Assembly: GCF_022581195.2 (NCBI RefSeq)
Contig: NC_061469.1
Span: 11,154,501 to 11,218,500 of the forward strand
Direction of reading: 5' to 3'
From: Helicoverpa zea
Lineage: Eukaryota; Arthropoda; Insecta; Lepidoptera; Noctuidae
DNA length: 64,000 nucleotides
This document shows, one piece after another, positions 20,633 through 33,809 of this stretch (position 1 is its first letter; every line of letters starts with the position of its first letter). Position numbers and translations under genes: made by a program. Under the pieces are notes generated by a model. It had not been told where the DNA came from. It was given only the letters and a program-made list of their open reading frames with translations, and did no database searches.

Positions 20633-22262
20633 ATCAATAACGCATGAAACGAGGCTAACTTTTGTTTCATAATGAAAGGACCATTATACCAAAAGTATGT
20701 ATGTTAATTTGATCATTGAGAAGACGATAGCATATCTTTAAACTAATTAGATAGATTTTCTGTTTAATTTCAAACCGATCAAAAATCCCGACGTATACTG
20801 ATGAAAATTACATAATGCTCAGTTCAGCCTAAAAGCTTGTAAAAACAAGGAAAACTTAACTAAATTGCCTACCATTACAGTCAATTTTATTCGCAAGAAC
20901 ATCACATCGTACTAAAATCATAATTTCATTGGTAAAATGAGAAAATGTTTTCATAGAAAAGTGCTCAACGTTCAAGTAAAATCAGGAAGAAAAGGAGTGT
21001 ATTTTCTGGAAATTACATTTTCTTCAGATTTCTGAGAAAGTGTTACTCTTTTTTTCAGCAATGTAATTTTCGGAAACATTTTTCATATTTTTTTCTTGAA
21101 GGTGCTTAAAGAGCTGTGAAAGTAAAAATCAGCTTTAACGTTTGCTGTTTTACTTTCTTATAAGACTTATTCGCATCGATAGCTATTCCGTGAAATGAAT
21201 TCACCTAAGTTCTCCAGTTATGTACCAGCTATTCCGTGAAGTGAGAATTCACCTAAGTTCTCCAGTTATGTACCATACTTACAAATAACTTGAGCTACTG
21301 ATGGATTAATATAATACATTTTCATATCAGCCCAGAAATGAAAAAGATTCGCTCTGTGAGTTGTGATAAATCTGCATCTGTTAACTCTTTCCTTAGCTTC
21401 TTAATAAGTTCAACCATACCAAAACAAATTAGCCAAACAACCAAGACTATTTACAACATTATTATCCAGAGAAGCTTTTATAATGGATGTCCAGAATAGA
21501 TCACTTCAGCATAATTTGCTGGCCCGAAGCGCCATCTATCAGCACTATTGTAATTAACATACAATGGCTTGCCCCGGCTTCGCATGACAGATTTGCCTTA
21601 ATGTATCAGACAACGTAAACATATTACTCAATCAATTAGAACACTGAATAAACAATTGGATAGTAGACTACTGGTTTCTGGAGGACTAATTAGCAACTAG
21701 TTTGAGAAGGCAGTGATTTGGCAGCTATTTCGATATTTTAATAAGACATTAGAATATTACAGTATTTGAGACTTCCTACAAATCAATCTACCTATACACG
21801 ACTTCTGCTTATAGATCATTTAGTTTTAAATGCTTATTGAATGTATTTATTAATGCAAAAGTAATCCTGTTTGTCTGTTTGTCGCATTTTGACGCCGAAA
21901 CTCTTAAACGAATCTCAGATAGCCTAGCGCCTAAGAAAAGACAAGGCACTTTTTGACCGGGTGCGGAAAGTATGCAGCGCGCAACAGCCAGTTATGTAAG
22001 ACTCATAATCAAAGAAAACAACAGTAAAAATAACACAAATTCCAACCCCAACACAAAACACAAGCACTCATAAAAAGCAATGAATATAACTACAAAAGAT
22101 AACGCACATATCCTCAAAACAAAAGCTATGGATCACCTTCCTTAAGTTTATCTGATGGTGAACGTTCAAACATTAATAACGCGATATGAGGCCATATTGA
22201 GGGTAATACGAAAAAGATTATCGCTTCACGCCAGACCGTCTGATACTTACATCTAGTGGCCC
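20633..22262. other. AT-rich stretch with a small tandem duplication
   Basis: Apart from the duplication at 21181-21275 and a 'gcgccatctatcagc' motif near 21529, nothing is recognisable. About 21856-21925 resembles the common insect 'gtctgtttgtcgc...ctcttaaacga' repeat ends, weakly. Confidence 0.4.
21181..21275 (+). repeat. Tandem duplication, ~47-bp unit, two copies
   Basis: Unit 21181-21226 is repeated at 21227-21275 with a small insertion ('gaagtgagaattc' against 'gaaatgaattc'). It shares 'agctattccgtgaa' and 'ctccagttatgtacca'. Confidence 0.85.
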
Positions 22263-22682
22263 AAGAGCCAGCGACCGCCAAACCTACGTTATTTTATAAA
22301 GGCTGAAACTTTGTATGTTCATCTACCTTACAGTGGGCGTGAACGATAGACTACTACGAAGTTTGACTGACGGTGGCTTTGGAAAATATTAAAAAAAGCT
22401 TTACCTAACTCAATGTTCTTTTTTGACAGGCGTAGTAGATTATATCAATATGGAGCACTTTTTCTATGACAGCCATTATTCGTTTCATACGAGAGAAAAG
22501 ATATGAGCTAACCAGCAAACATACTTTGATGTTCTATTGTCTCCTGTACGAAATCAACGATTGTTGTCATATAAAAAGTCCGTATTGTTATTATCTTTAA
22601 TATAGAATAAAACTTAACATAGATGAACACACAAAGTTTCAGCCTTTATAAAATAACCTAGGTCTGGCATTCGCTGGCTCTT
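22263..22682. mobile_element. MITE, 420 bp, with ~60-bp inverted ends
   Basis: The left end 'aagagccagcga' and the following ~55 bases, including 'ttattttataaaggctgaaa', are repeated inverted at 22621-22682. There are a handful of mismatches. The interior has no ORF. A clear target duplication is not visible. Confidence 0.8.
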
Positions 22683-25600
22683 TGCCTATAATGCTATTGA
22701 CGATGAGAGCAACTTGGATAGATTCGACGATAATAGTATGATCCCCTTTGCTGCGAAAGTATTCAAGGATTGAGATCATGTTTACAAGATTTTGTAGTTA
22801 ACATACTAATAGAAGGGTGGCGTTGAACATTTTCTTCTTTCAGCTCATGGGAACAAAATGCTGATTTTGTAGTGTTAGTTTCAGTATGTGCAAAATGGTT
22901 TCGAAGTCTGTATCACTTTCCATTTTGAATTTTCTTATTTATTTGGAAGTTTTAATCTTATACCGTTTGTTATGAACTTTACTGATCTACAACAACATAC
23001 CTATCTATTATATTTTTTTGTCTGTAGAAAGTTTAGTTAGAATATTATCAGTAATTATTCAAGCACCATTTACTTCACATTTATATCTTTCCTATTTAGG
23101 ACTCTATTCCATTTCAGATCTTTCACCGTATAAGATAAGCATACTTAAAGGTGGTTCTTTGTAAGCATACGATAGCTACTTACGCAGAACCTCAGGATAT
23201 GTTAGAGAAACCTTGTCGTCTCTTTGCAGCTAAAATTCCAGCGACCGAAACCAGCAAAGATTGGAATACTAATGGTTTAGCTACGTTTTGGCTTCCAGAC
23301 GAACCGAGATGCATAATGCATTCAAGCAAGGAACCAAGTGCTAAAATTTCCGATATCGATTTTTGAACATTTTCTTCCAGTTAACTTCCAAATAAAACAT
23401 CGGATTTGTTGACTAACGATCAAATGGTTTCACAATGATTCCAAGCAGCAGTAAAACTGAAATATTAAAATGACAGCGAAAAATAACAAGGAATAAGCGA
23501 ATTGAATATTAAATTTCCAATTACGGATTCGCACAACAGCCAACAAAGAAATTCTTATATCGGATGCCGTTTCAGGACATAATGGAGTATTTTAAAAGAG
23601 AATCAATTAAGGGATGTTAAAATGTACTTACGGATCTCTTTGATGGTATTTTATGGTTTTCCTGATAGATTAAAAGGTTCAATGTTAACGATTTAAAAGA
23701 GGAGTTTACGAGAAGATAAGCGAGATTTTGAAAAAATAATTGCACTTTATGTTTAGCTAACCTGAGTTATGAACGAGACAAAAAGGAAGGTTGACATGTA
23801 TAAAATTATAAAACTTATACATATTGGATGTAATGAAGTACTGACTCAAAAAGGCTAGGCAGATGACGTCTTGCTGGGTGAAAAATATCAGAGAAATACA
23901 ATAAAAAATACATAAACATATTGTTTATACAGTGTTGACCAATACCAATGTTGTAAATGATTTACAACTATGAATATTGTTCTCTCCAGGGAACAAAATT
24001 TATGACAGATCCTTATTTATATGATGACATTTAGGTTATCACCAACTCAGATAGTGCGTAACAATGAAAGGATAGATTAGATATAGCTCTGTAAGTGTTT
24101 TGACCTATACAACATTCCTTAATTGATTTTATAAATATCAATGGAGCATAAGCTCTGCACTTGTATTTTATGCTCTGATAAGAATAACTATTGCCTTGCG
24201 GAACTTTGATGGCACTTATAAAGAACAAAGTTACACATAATTTAATACTTTTTAAAGGTATTTTGTATTTTAAATGAAATTTTAGATTAAATAGGGGTAT
24301 TTATTTCAAACTTGAAAACCAAACAAATACATAATACCTATTGAACACAGAAAGTATACCAAACCAAAGCTCTACTACCGGCAATTTCTCAATCAGCAGA
24401 AAGGTTAGATGCAATTTAATTATCTATGTTACAGATAGAACGAATGATATTAATAATGGTAACAATGACTTACATACTGACGAACATATGAACATCAATG
24501 ATTTCGATAACCTGTCTGCACCAGACAGTCTGATTATTGACAGTATTAACTAACACATTGTTAATTCATGTTCTATTGAGCCAACAGTTGTCGAAGGCTT
24601 GGTAAACGCCCAAACCCACTTAAGATTCCCATGGGATACTTGGGCAGATCCGACTCGTAATTAGAAACCGCAGGAGAGATATATCCAATATATTGTGTAA
24701 TTAATCTTACGAAGGTTTACGCAAACAAAATGAGATTTACTGTGGCTCTTGGGAAGGAAACGTTTTAGGAAGGATTATTGACCAATATTTGTATTGAATA
24801 CAATATTTTACTGATAGGAAAAGGCTCGGGAGATGATGATGAGTTATCAATAATTTTTCCAACATATATTTGCAAGCTATAGTGTCTTGTCTGTCTGTAT
24901 GACAAATCAGTGAGGATGATATGTGTTTTAAATATAAAAAGCCAACCGTGTTTCTTCTGGAACTTTCTGTAGCTAGTAGCCTCAGCAATGATTCCAGTAA
25001 ATGTGATGAAGGCAAAAAAAAATTTCGACACAGATATGAACAAAAACTTTTCATAACATTAAAGGCTACAAAAGCAGAAAATACTAAAACGTTACAAAAG
25101 CAAAAACAGACACTGAAAACTTGTTTAATATCCTTCACAAAACTAAAATTCAAAAAGCAGTCACGCATAAAGAAACTAAAATTTTAACCGACGGTAATGT
25201 AGTAGTGTTCATTAATACAGTCAGACAGACAGTCGGACATGATCAAAGGGAAGCTGAAGGATAAGTTGAACATATTTACAAGTTGAAAGGGAACAGTAAG
25301 CTACCTGTCACGGAGAAGTATGTTGAGCAAGAGTTACCCGCATTTGAGGAGGATTAAGGATTTATACAAAGCGTAGGGTTGAAAATGTGGATTTTGAATT
25401 GTGATACTTTGTTGTTTTCTCTTAGAGGTAAAGGTTTTTTGGGAAAAAGGATTGGTGATGAAAAGATTATTGTCATGTTTTAGGGATGCTTTTTGTATCT
25501 TCGATTTCATACTTACTTTCCTCTGTACAGATTGATTCTTAGGTTTCGTATATTTTTATTGTTTACAACGGTTCCTTATTAGCCTTCATGTTGCCTATTG

Positions 25601-25794
25601 TTTTTCATATCAGTAGCTTCAGCATTAGTTACTTAGTCAATTTTCTTTTTCCTTCCTTTTTACCTAACCTAACCTAACATTTACGACCTAGATCCAATAA
25701 ACGTGTTACCCACAATTCAACAACAAAAGGTTATAATGAATTAGCCGTTACTTTGTCACTGTCAGACGCAGATTGTGTTGACGGAGTACACATT
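22683..25794. other. AT-rich non-coding stretch with SINE scraps
   Basis: Fragments resembling the SINE tail occur near 23849-23867 ('aaaaaggctaggcagatgac') and 24817-24842 ('aggaaaaggctcgggagatg'). At 25663-25677 there are three CCTAA units, the insect telomere motif, but too few to mean a telomere. Open frames at 23151-23366 and 24921-25187 lack domain or splice support. Confidence 0.4.
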
Positions 25795-26310
25795 AAGCCG
25801 GTTCACACTGCGAGTGCGTCTAAAACAACGCTCTAAATTAAACCACATGTTGTAGACATGGGTTTGTTGGGCCATGAGAAGAGCGGTGTGGAGCTTGCAC
25901 TGCTGATTTATGTCTAAGAGTACCCGCACTCTAGAAACTTTTAGTCAGCCGATAGTTTGTTTGGGCTCATAAATCTGTGTGAAGATGAATGGTAGTACGC
26001 AAATTATAAAGAAGCTAGCACTTAGCCGGAATCAGACCGACTCAAAAGTTTGATTGAAATCACGATTTCAAAAAAAAAACTGTTTAGTCTGCCATAAGCA
26101 TGTAGGCAAAAAGTGAGTGAAGGATTTTTTGCATAGATACCAATTCTTAGGACTGTCATGGTTATTTACGACGTGCGATCTTAAAAATGGAAACACGGAT
26201 GGATTTTTTTCGTCAATCCGTCAATTTCGTCAATTCGTCGTCCTCGGCGCCGACTCTTAAACGGACGAATAATTTAGAAAGGACAAAAACGCGCTTAAAA
26301 AGCCACTAAC
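25795..26310. other. Possible TTAA-type MITE end and flanking non-coding DNA
   Basis: 'ttaagccggttcacactgcg' at about 25794 closely resembles the right end (read inward) of the element at 57082-57823, 'ttaagcccggtttccactgc'. No matching opposite end was found. A short 'cgtcaatt' repeat cluster lies near 26208-26240. Confidence 0.35.
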
Positions 26311-27737
26311 ACCAAGCCAGCGAACACGCATTACCAGTTAATTAAATTTACACTAAAATAGCAGCAATTTCCGTTTGCCGAGTAAACTAATGCAAAACCA
26401 ATTAGGTAGCCAAATCAACTGCGTCCGAATACACTTACCTAATTAAACCGCATGTGACCACCACTGTCATAGTCTATAGTTGTATGCTAAAATATAGTAC
26501 TGTTCGTCTGTCTGTCTTGTTGAAATTGAAGTAAATGAGACTGCTGCAGATTGTTACCATCATATTTTTGTCATATTTGGAAATGTTATATTTTAAGCCT
26601 TAGTTGCTTACAACATTACAACAACGCCAGCTAGAAGGATTAGAAAAAAATCTGGCACTGAAGCTTGTTAGGACTATATGCCTGTAAATGGAAGGTGCAT
26701 TGCAGATTGCTTGTTGCTTGCATCTTCCCTAGCAATTATCAAAACTGTGTCTTCGTATCGGCAGCATCACATAAGGACAGCGTGAAGACTTATTTATTAG
26801 TTCTTTAATTTGTGGTGTTTTTATCCACATGGATACTTAAGAACCCATCAGCTTAGGCACCATTTTGTTTGCTTTATCTATAACGAGCACAAAAAGTAAA
26901 ATATAAGGAGGTCAGCAAATCCCCAGGTCTTAATTAAAAAGAAGAAGAGTTTAACCAAACCTTTAAGACTTGGCCACACTACTGGCGGTTGTCCGTAGTA
27001 TGAAGTGTTGTCACCCTACTCTAGGTGCATAGATTAAACCACACGGACAATGAACTAGCTTTGTGTTGGCCTTTATTGGTAGCCATACTAGAACGCTTCA
27101 AGCTTGATTTAAAGGCTAAGAGAGAATTGGTGGAACACGGCACGTGTAAGACAGGACTGCGTATAAACTATATCATAATAATTTATAGGAAAACATTAAT
27201 TATTAACTAGACTATAAGAAGTAAGTATTCTTTTTCAAAAAGTGAACATTCAAAGAGTATATCTTGTGCAAGGTACTGATTGCTTGCCGATTTAAGCCTA
27301 AAAAAGGTTCAATTCAAACCCAATAAGAGTTGTGTTTTACTTCTAGATTATATTCTATTCCAAAACATAAAAATCTACTAGACTACAAAAGACATCGCCG
27401 AACCATTCTATAAATTTTCCGAGGCGTGTCCTAAATTATCTTTTAAAATTCCAAGGAACCTTAGAAAATCGTATCTTTTAGTGCTTTATAAAAAGGTCTG
27501 CTATCTTTTCTTTATAGAGGCCTGTTAGTCAAATGTTTTTCTTTTCTCTAGAGAAATACCTAATCTGAAAAATACACTCATTTTAATAATGTTTGTGAAT
27601 AAGCTTCTAAGTACCTAGAAAGTGTTTGATCTGAAAAAAGGTTCTTTGTTATTCATATTTTTGAGAATGTTGAAAATAAGTTGAAAATAACTTAGTATTT
27701 ACAATACATATAAAAAAAACTATCCTAATAAAACAAA
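26311..27737. other. AT-rich non-coding stretch
   Basis: I see nothing recognisable beyond chance open frames. Confidence 0.4.
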
Positions 27738-27945
27738 CAAACAAAAAAAATCACTACACTAAAACGCGTCAAAAAATTCGTCCCCATCGCTGTCGACTGG
27801 GAGCGTGCCCAAGGGGCTGGCAGCATTACCTCGTTGGATCGCCATGCTGATTCATTGTCCGAGGTAATAGCCAGCCTTTTGGTCACGAGAAGCGTTAACC
27901 AGCCGCCTAGAGAGATCTTTAAATAGAATGTGGGCATTCGCACTT
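27738..27945 (-). repeat. GC-richer dispersed repeat fragment, probably of transposon origin
   Basis: A block of balanced composition in AT-rich DNA ('cgtccccatcgctgtcgact', 'ggatcgccatgctgattc', 'ggtcacgagaagcg'). I have an impression of meeting this as a repeat in Lepidoptera, but cannot name the family. The minus-strand frame is open for about 70 codons without a recognisable domain. Confidence 0.4.
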
Positions 27946-28197
27946 AGAAATATGTGTCCTTACGTATAACATATTTTAATTGGTACACATTAGTTAGTGT
28001 AACTTTTTGGTCTAATGCTTACAAACATGAGATTTTAGTCCCTGGTCGGATTCCGCTTTTTTATTTATTTGTTTAATTTCCCAAGAGCATCACCTCTCTA
28101 GTTTGGGTGTTTAGAAGGACTACATTGGACTAAAAACCAAATGTGGTTTTAAGTAAAAGTTCTAAAGACTAAAATAAGTGGACTATTAATTATTTTA

Positions 28198-28395
28198 TCA
28201 TCAACCTTTTTTATTGACCCTTTGAAGGGCACAGGCCTTACCTTACACAGAAAATTAATGAGCTTTTATCTTACGCTTGTTGAAGAATGATTAGGTAGAT
28301 TTTAACTTTAAAGTCCAGGTTTCCTTAAGATGTTTCCATCACCTTTACTCACGTCATTGGTGTCCAACATATAGATACTTAAAAGGTACATACGA
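28198..28395 (-). mobile_element. SINE, minus strand, same type as 9239-9456
   Basis: Read on the minus strand it has 'gtaccttttaagtatc', 'ggacaccaatg', 'ggaaacatcttaaggaaacc', 'tggactttaaagt' and 'aaggcctgtgccc', in the same order as the element at 9239. It is diverged and lacks a recognisable promoter head. Confidence 0.65.
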
Positions 28396-28617
28396 TAGCA
28401 CATCAACCTACTTGAATCTGTTAAATTGCTTCAATAGATTTTCAACCTTATCACTATGGTGGAAGGTTAATGTTCGATTGGTAAAATTTGCCAGCTTCGG
28501 TTAGGTTGAGCTGCTGGCGCCTGTAGGTACATACCTCGTGAAAAATTTAACATTTATTGGTACTTACCTATCTTGTAATCAAAGTCAATGACAAATGCTG
28601 GTGACCACTAGAACACC

Positions 28618-28838
28618 AATATCATCATCATCCTCCGAACCTTTTTCCCAACTATGTTGGGGTTGGCTTCCAGTCTAACCAGATGCAGCTGAGTACCAGT
28701 GCTTTACAAGGAGCGACTGCCCTATCTGACCTCCTCAACCCAGTTACTCGGGCAACCCAATACCCCTTGGTTAGACTGGTGTCAGACTTACTGGCTTCTG
28801 ACTACCCGTAACGAATGCCAAGGATGTTCAATGACAGC
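28618..28838 (-). mobile_element. SINE, minus strand, 5' truncated
   Basis: Reverse complement of the body and tail of the SINE at 49385-49755: 'aaggttcggaggatgatgat' at its 3' end, 'ccaaccccaacatagttggg', and 'cattgaacatccttggc' towards its 5' side. It is one of the better-preserved copies but has no head. Confidence 0.85.
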
Positions 28839-29428
28839 AATAGTTTCGTGAATAAAAATAAGGGTGTCATTGCTATATACCTTCGGTACAATTAACTCCA
28901 ATATATAATGCGAATACAAAAGGTTTCAGAACCAATTGACCTAAAAACCTTCAGAAACCTCTTTGTTGTAAAATTATTTATCATTTGTCAGCTCAAATCT
29001 TTGATGGCGATGTCCTTTGAAATTATCTATTGTACCTACCAAAACTGGAATGAAAATGTTTTTGGTTTGTTCGTTAAAAACAAATGTGGGAGAAATAAAA
29101 GTCATGACTTCAGTCATTTGCTACAGGAATATGATGATTAGTTATGTTATTGATTTATGTGTATACTAGCCATCATCATCTCTTCCTTATCCATTTTTGT
29201 CTTTGCATGTGGTAGCATGTCTCCTCTCTCCATACTTCTTTTCCAGTCATATAGTTCTTCTTATGTACAATCTATCGTTTATTTGATTGTCTCCCACCTT
29301 CTCCCTAAATTAATTTTATATTATGACATGCTGTTCAATCTTTTCCCTTGAAAATATTAGACTTAAATATCTTCATTTAGCTTTATTATTACTATAACCA
29401 TTGTCGTTCTAATATCGGCAATCATAGA
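28839..29428. other. Non-coding stretch
   Basis: No supported gene. Open frames of 64-77 codons here are judged chance. Confidence 0.4.
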
Positions 29429-29536
29429 AGAACATCATCATACTCCTGTCCCGATAACATTTTTTATTTGGGGTCGGCGCAACATGTTTCCTTCTTTCTG
29501 ATACTACAAGTAACATTCCTTCTAGCCACGTCAATC
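29429..29536 (-). pseudogene. RTE-type LINE 3' end remnant, minus strand
   Basis: On the minus strand it reads 'gctagaaggaatgttacttg', a 'tgcgccgaccccaa' segment and a 'gtatgatgatg' tail, matching the remnant at 18567-18680. Only the last ~100 bases survive. Confidence 0.7.
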
Positions 29537-31827
29537 ATAAAAAATAAGAAGAAGTAAATTACAAAATGTTGCTCCACTGTCAGGAGCCAGCTGAAAATCA
29601 GTGCTGAGCTTGCATGCACAGCGTATACTGAGCTGAGTCTCCTGCTACACATCATTTTCTCCTTCTGTTTGTTGTCCTGTTAATGTAACGTATCTGTGTA
29701 GCAAATAATTGGTTTAAATGGTTTGAGAACAATAGTTTGAATCCGTAACCGTATTTTTGAACAGCATTGACTGCGTAAATTGGGTTAATCCGTCTATGGA
29801 CATTAGCGGCAACTGTATTATTGTGATTATTGACGAAGTCCTCATTAATGTTGACAGTCTCAATAATTGGTGACAGCCTCGCTTTGGAGTTCAATTGTTC
29901 ATATTTCCTATTGTTTAAAAGATGTGTATTATCATGAATGTAAAGCTTTATGTAGATCATGCTATTAGGGTAAGTGGTAAATTAATAGTGGTAGCTTAGG
30001 ATATATCAATTCTAGTTTTATTCTTGTGTATGTTGACAGATAATGACACAATGTTAAAATTCTCGTTAAAAAACTGACCTAGCATCCTACTCCGCACACT
30101 CGGATGAAAGCATTTTTTTTTTATTTGAAACAACACATGACATGGATTAACACTTGTCCTTCTCATTTCTTTACAAATAGGACTACTTCAAATAATAACT
30201 TTGACACACATTATTCGTGATGTAATTTCCCACATTATAATAGTAGAACATGTGTAAAGAACAATAGATTTCACGTTCAATTGTTAACTTAATCTGGGTG
30301 TCAACTCAGAACCATTGACTTTGTTGAAGAGATTAACGGGATCGTTTATACTGAAGCATGTAGTCAAATATGTATGTCATAATCGTGGTAACAATGTCAC
30401 GTTTATCATGTAATTTGTTAGTTTGCTACAGAATCTGCAATATTTTAAGCAAATTTTGTCGATTCTATTTTTTTTTTTTTTTTGGAATACGATATCTAGT
30501 AGGTGCCTACAATATTTACTAATAGATATTATTGAGTGAAAGAGTTTGTTTTGCTAGTACGCAAAATTCTAAGAAATTGCTGGTTTTATTTGAAAACATA
30601 TTTCATACATTGATTGAGTTATACTTTAGGCTACTTTTATTTCAACCGGACAAACCACTGGCAGAAGTGTAATAAATCTCGCCATTATACTAACAAAAAT
30701 AAGAAATCAAAAGTCTGTCTGCAATGCAGTACGTGTGAATCTACTTAAAAATATTAATTTCCACCAAAAGACTTTAATTTAGCATTGTAACACTAGAAAA
30801 CTTCATTAAGCGCTTCATTATTTACCCCAACATATTGATTTTTAAAGTAATTCAACAGTTTTATACAGAACTTGTCCTCATTACTGAAAATCTCATTGTT
30901 CTGGACCGTACGTAATAATTGAAATCTCGTGAAACGTGCCCACAGAACACAGAAAATAATTATCGGCACAATAAAACGTAACAAACAAAGAACCTGATAC
31001 ATTCCGCTCTTCCACATCTCAAAGCCGAATTTCCAACAAACGCACCCACAAACAGAATTGAAACCTACGACTTACACTTTAAAGTTCATTTTCCCACGAA
31101 CGGCTTGTTGATCCGATTATGTTTGATGAAAATCGTCGAAATCCGATTTTCCAGTCAGTTTCCCGCGTCCTACTCAAAGAAGACTTACATTCGCTTTAAA
31201 TAAATATATATAGATGTAATAGTTTTAAAGTCATCCTATTGGAAAATTGAGCTTTTCCATTTTAGTAGATTACGACTGCCTTTGATGTCGTTTTTTTGCT
31301 AAATCTTCACTTAGTCCATTAAGCTTTCAGTGGCTTTTCAATATAGGCTAAAACAAATAAATAAATTATCCTACTAGTAGGAGTAGGTACTTTGTAATAA
31401 ATAACCTATGATTGTTATTGCTAATTTCAACCAGCCTTGAACTTAATTGGATCTTTTATAACGCAATCAGAGTTAATAAAAAATAATTGTAAACACCAAA
31501 GTCTCGCCAATGGCTTCTTTTCGTGGTTTCTAGAAATGCCAGTAATGAGTGCAGTCACGGAATACGTTTATAGCTGGTTATTACTAATATGTTTGACTTA
31601 CTTATGTGATAGAAGTAGAAATGAGTTTTATTTTCTATTCTAATAACACTGAATCGCTTCCCATGACCAAAAGGTTGGGTGTTTCTTTGGACAAAGGATA
31701 ATAATTGCCGTCCAGCGTGGTAATACTTCTAGCCTCTTGGGCACACTCCCAGTCGTCATCAGAAGGATTTTTTGATAATTTTGATTGATTTAAAGCAAGC
31801 CAAGATCCATTGAAAATCATTATGTCT
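29537..31827. other. AT-rich non-coding stretch
   Basis: A poly(T) run lies at about 30470-30483. A GC-richer scrap at about 31710-31770 ('cctcttgggcacactcccag') resembles the block at 27780-27800 and may be a repeat relic. A minus-strand open frame at 30793-31017 has one hydrophobic segment but nothing to support a gene. Confidence 0.35.
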
Positions 31828-32027
31828 CGAGCTTTTTCCCAACTATGTTTTGATGGGCTTCCAGTCTCACCGAAAGCAGTTGAGTACGAGTGTTTTACAA
31901 GGAGCGACTGCCTAGTTACCCGAGCAACCCAATACCCCTAGATAAGGCTAGTTGTCAGACTTCGTGGCTTGTGACTGCCCGTAACGATTGGCAAAGATGT
32001 TAAATGACAGCCGGGATCTACAGTTGC
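31828..32027 (-). mobile_element. SINE, minus strand, 5' truncated and diverged
   Basis: Minus-strand landmarks are 'catagttgggaaaaagct', 'actcaactgctttcgg', 'tgtaaaacact' and 'gggttgctcgggtaac', ending near 'gatcccggctgtcattta'. It is the same family as 28618-28838. Confidence 0.8.
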
Positions 32028-32363
32028 AGATACCATATATCATCCATAGCAAAAACGTCCATATTTATATGTGGTCCAGTAGTAACATTTTTATAGTACA
32101 TCTCATAAATAACTATTGAAATTTCCACAATGTAATATCCTAGATTGCCTTCGAAACTAGATTCTTGGAAAAAGGGTTCGCTTCGGCTGGATTTATTCAT
32201 ACGGATTTTTTGTATCTAAAAACGTTATCTGTTACTAACGGGGTCTGTATTATTCTGACTAGAACATTATAAATATTATGTTTACAGGAATAGAGTTAGT
32301 GAAATAGGTATAGCCTGTTTATATTGGAATTAAATAAGGTTTTCGAGATATTTCTGAACCACG

Positions 32364-32924
32364 TTTTTAGGGTTCCGTAGCCAAAATGGCAAAAACGGAA
32401 CCCTTATAGTTTCGTCATGTCCGTCTGTCCGTCTGTCCGTCTGTCACAGCCGATTTACTCGGAAACTATAAGTACTACAGTGATGAAATTTGATGGGAAT
32501 ATGTGTTGTATGAACCGCTACAAAAATATGACACTAAATAGTAAAAAAAAGAATTGGGGGTGGGGCCCCCCATACATGTAACTGAGGGATGAAATTTTTT
32601 TTTTCGATGTACATACCCGTGTGGGGTATCAATGGAAAGGTCTTTTAAAATGATATAAAGTTTTCTAAAAAACATTTTTCTTAAAGTGAACGGTTTTTGA
32701 GATATCAGCTCTCAAAGTCGTAAAAAGTATGTCCCCCCCCCTCTATTTTTATAACTACGGGGTATAAAATTCTAAAAAAACTAGAGGTGATGCATGCTAA
32801 TTAACTCTTTCAACGATTTTTGGTTTGATCAAAGTATCTCTTATAGTTTTTGAGATAGGTTGATTTAACTGTAATTTACGGAACCCTTCGTGCACGAGTC
32901 CGACTCGCACTTGGCCGGTTTTTT
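32364..32924 (+). mobile_element. Dispersed repeat with conserved ends, long form (561 bp)
   Basis: Shares the head ('tttttagggttccgta', fold-back 'acggaaccct', 'gtccgtctgtc' run) and the tail ('acggaacccttcgtgc', hairpin 'acgagtccgactcgc', 'acttggccggttttt') with 20346-20632. The middle is unrelated and twice as long. It has no ORF. The 10-bp 'agggttccgt' at the head is the inverse of 'acggaaccct' in the tail. Confidence 0.75.
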
Positions 32925-33809
32925 ACATATCAGCCCTCATTTATGCAGTAATACTAGTATGTATTTGATTCGTTTACTGCACTGTAACAAACAAATTCTG
33001 AAAATATACGAACTCATACATCATCAGTTATCCTTTCCACTACATCAATGACTGTGCACATGACACCATATTGACCTCCAACAAAGCTTTCATACGACGT
33101 AAAATATTATTATCATCATGATATTTATTAGCACTTACCTGGTTTTACGCCAATGCTATAAAACTGACACGTACAGTCAGCATCAAAAGTAACCGAATAA
33201 ATCAAAATTTTCAAAATTACTTAACACATATCATCGATAAGTTACTAGAGTATTAACCTACTTTTTTTTGAAAATTAGGATGTCAAGTAAATTGTGGCTT
33301 TCTACTGTTAAGAAAATTATGACCCTTAACTTTGTTAGGCACTTTTGAATTTTTTTTTTGTGTAGATACTTTTGATGCAGACCGTACTATAGTGTCTCTA
33401 TACATAGTAACTTTAATATATTACAATATATTTACTGTTGTGCACGGATTTATAGATTTCATACCTTTACGATTTGTTAAGTTTATCTTACACTATCAGG
33501 TGCATGATAATATTTGGGTGTTCAAAATACGCTTTTATTACAAACCAGTATGGTATTGTTTTGACTATCATAACTTTAGTTGCAACGGTTTGTAATATGC
33601 GGGGAAAGTTATACATATTAACGTAAATGAAAAATAAGATTTTGATTATATTACAATTATGTACTTTGTCTTCTCTGTTTTCGTTCGTTATATTATTTAG
33701 TTGACATAAATTGCTGTTCATTCTTATTGACACTGTTAGGTAGCGTTCGATAGTTTAAAAAATTACATAATGCATTAATAAGTTAGGTCATCATTAACGT
33801 AGTAGTTTT
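32925..33809. other. AT-rich non-coding stretch
   Basis: No gene or repeat is recognised. Confidence 0.4.

Noticed and set aside
24921..25187. 88-codon lysine-rich frame
   Set aside because: The composition follows from A-rich DNA; no domain or splice support.
25663..25677. Interstitial telomeric (CCTAA)n
   Set aside because: Only three units, expected by chance or as a pyrimidine-rich tract.
30793..31017. Minus-strand 74-codon frame with a hydrophobic segment
   Set aside because: One possible membrane segment in AT-rich DNA is weak evidence. No family match or convincing splice context was seen.
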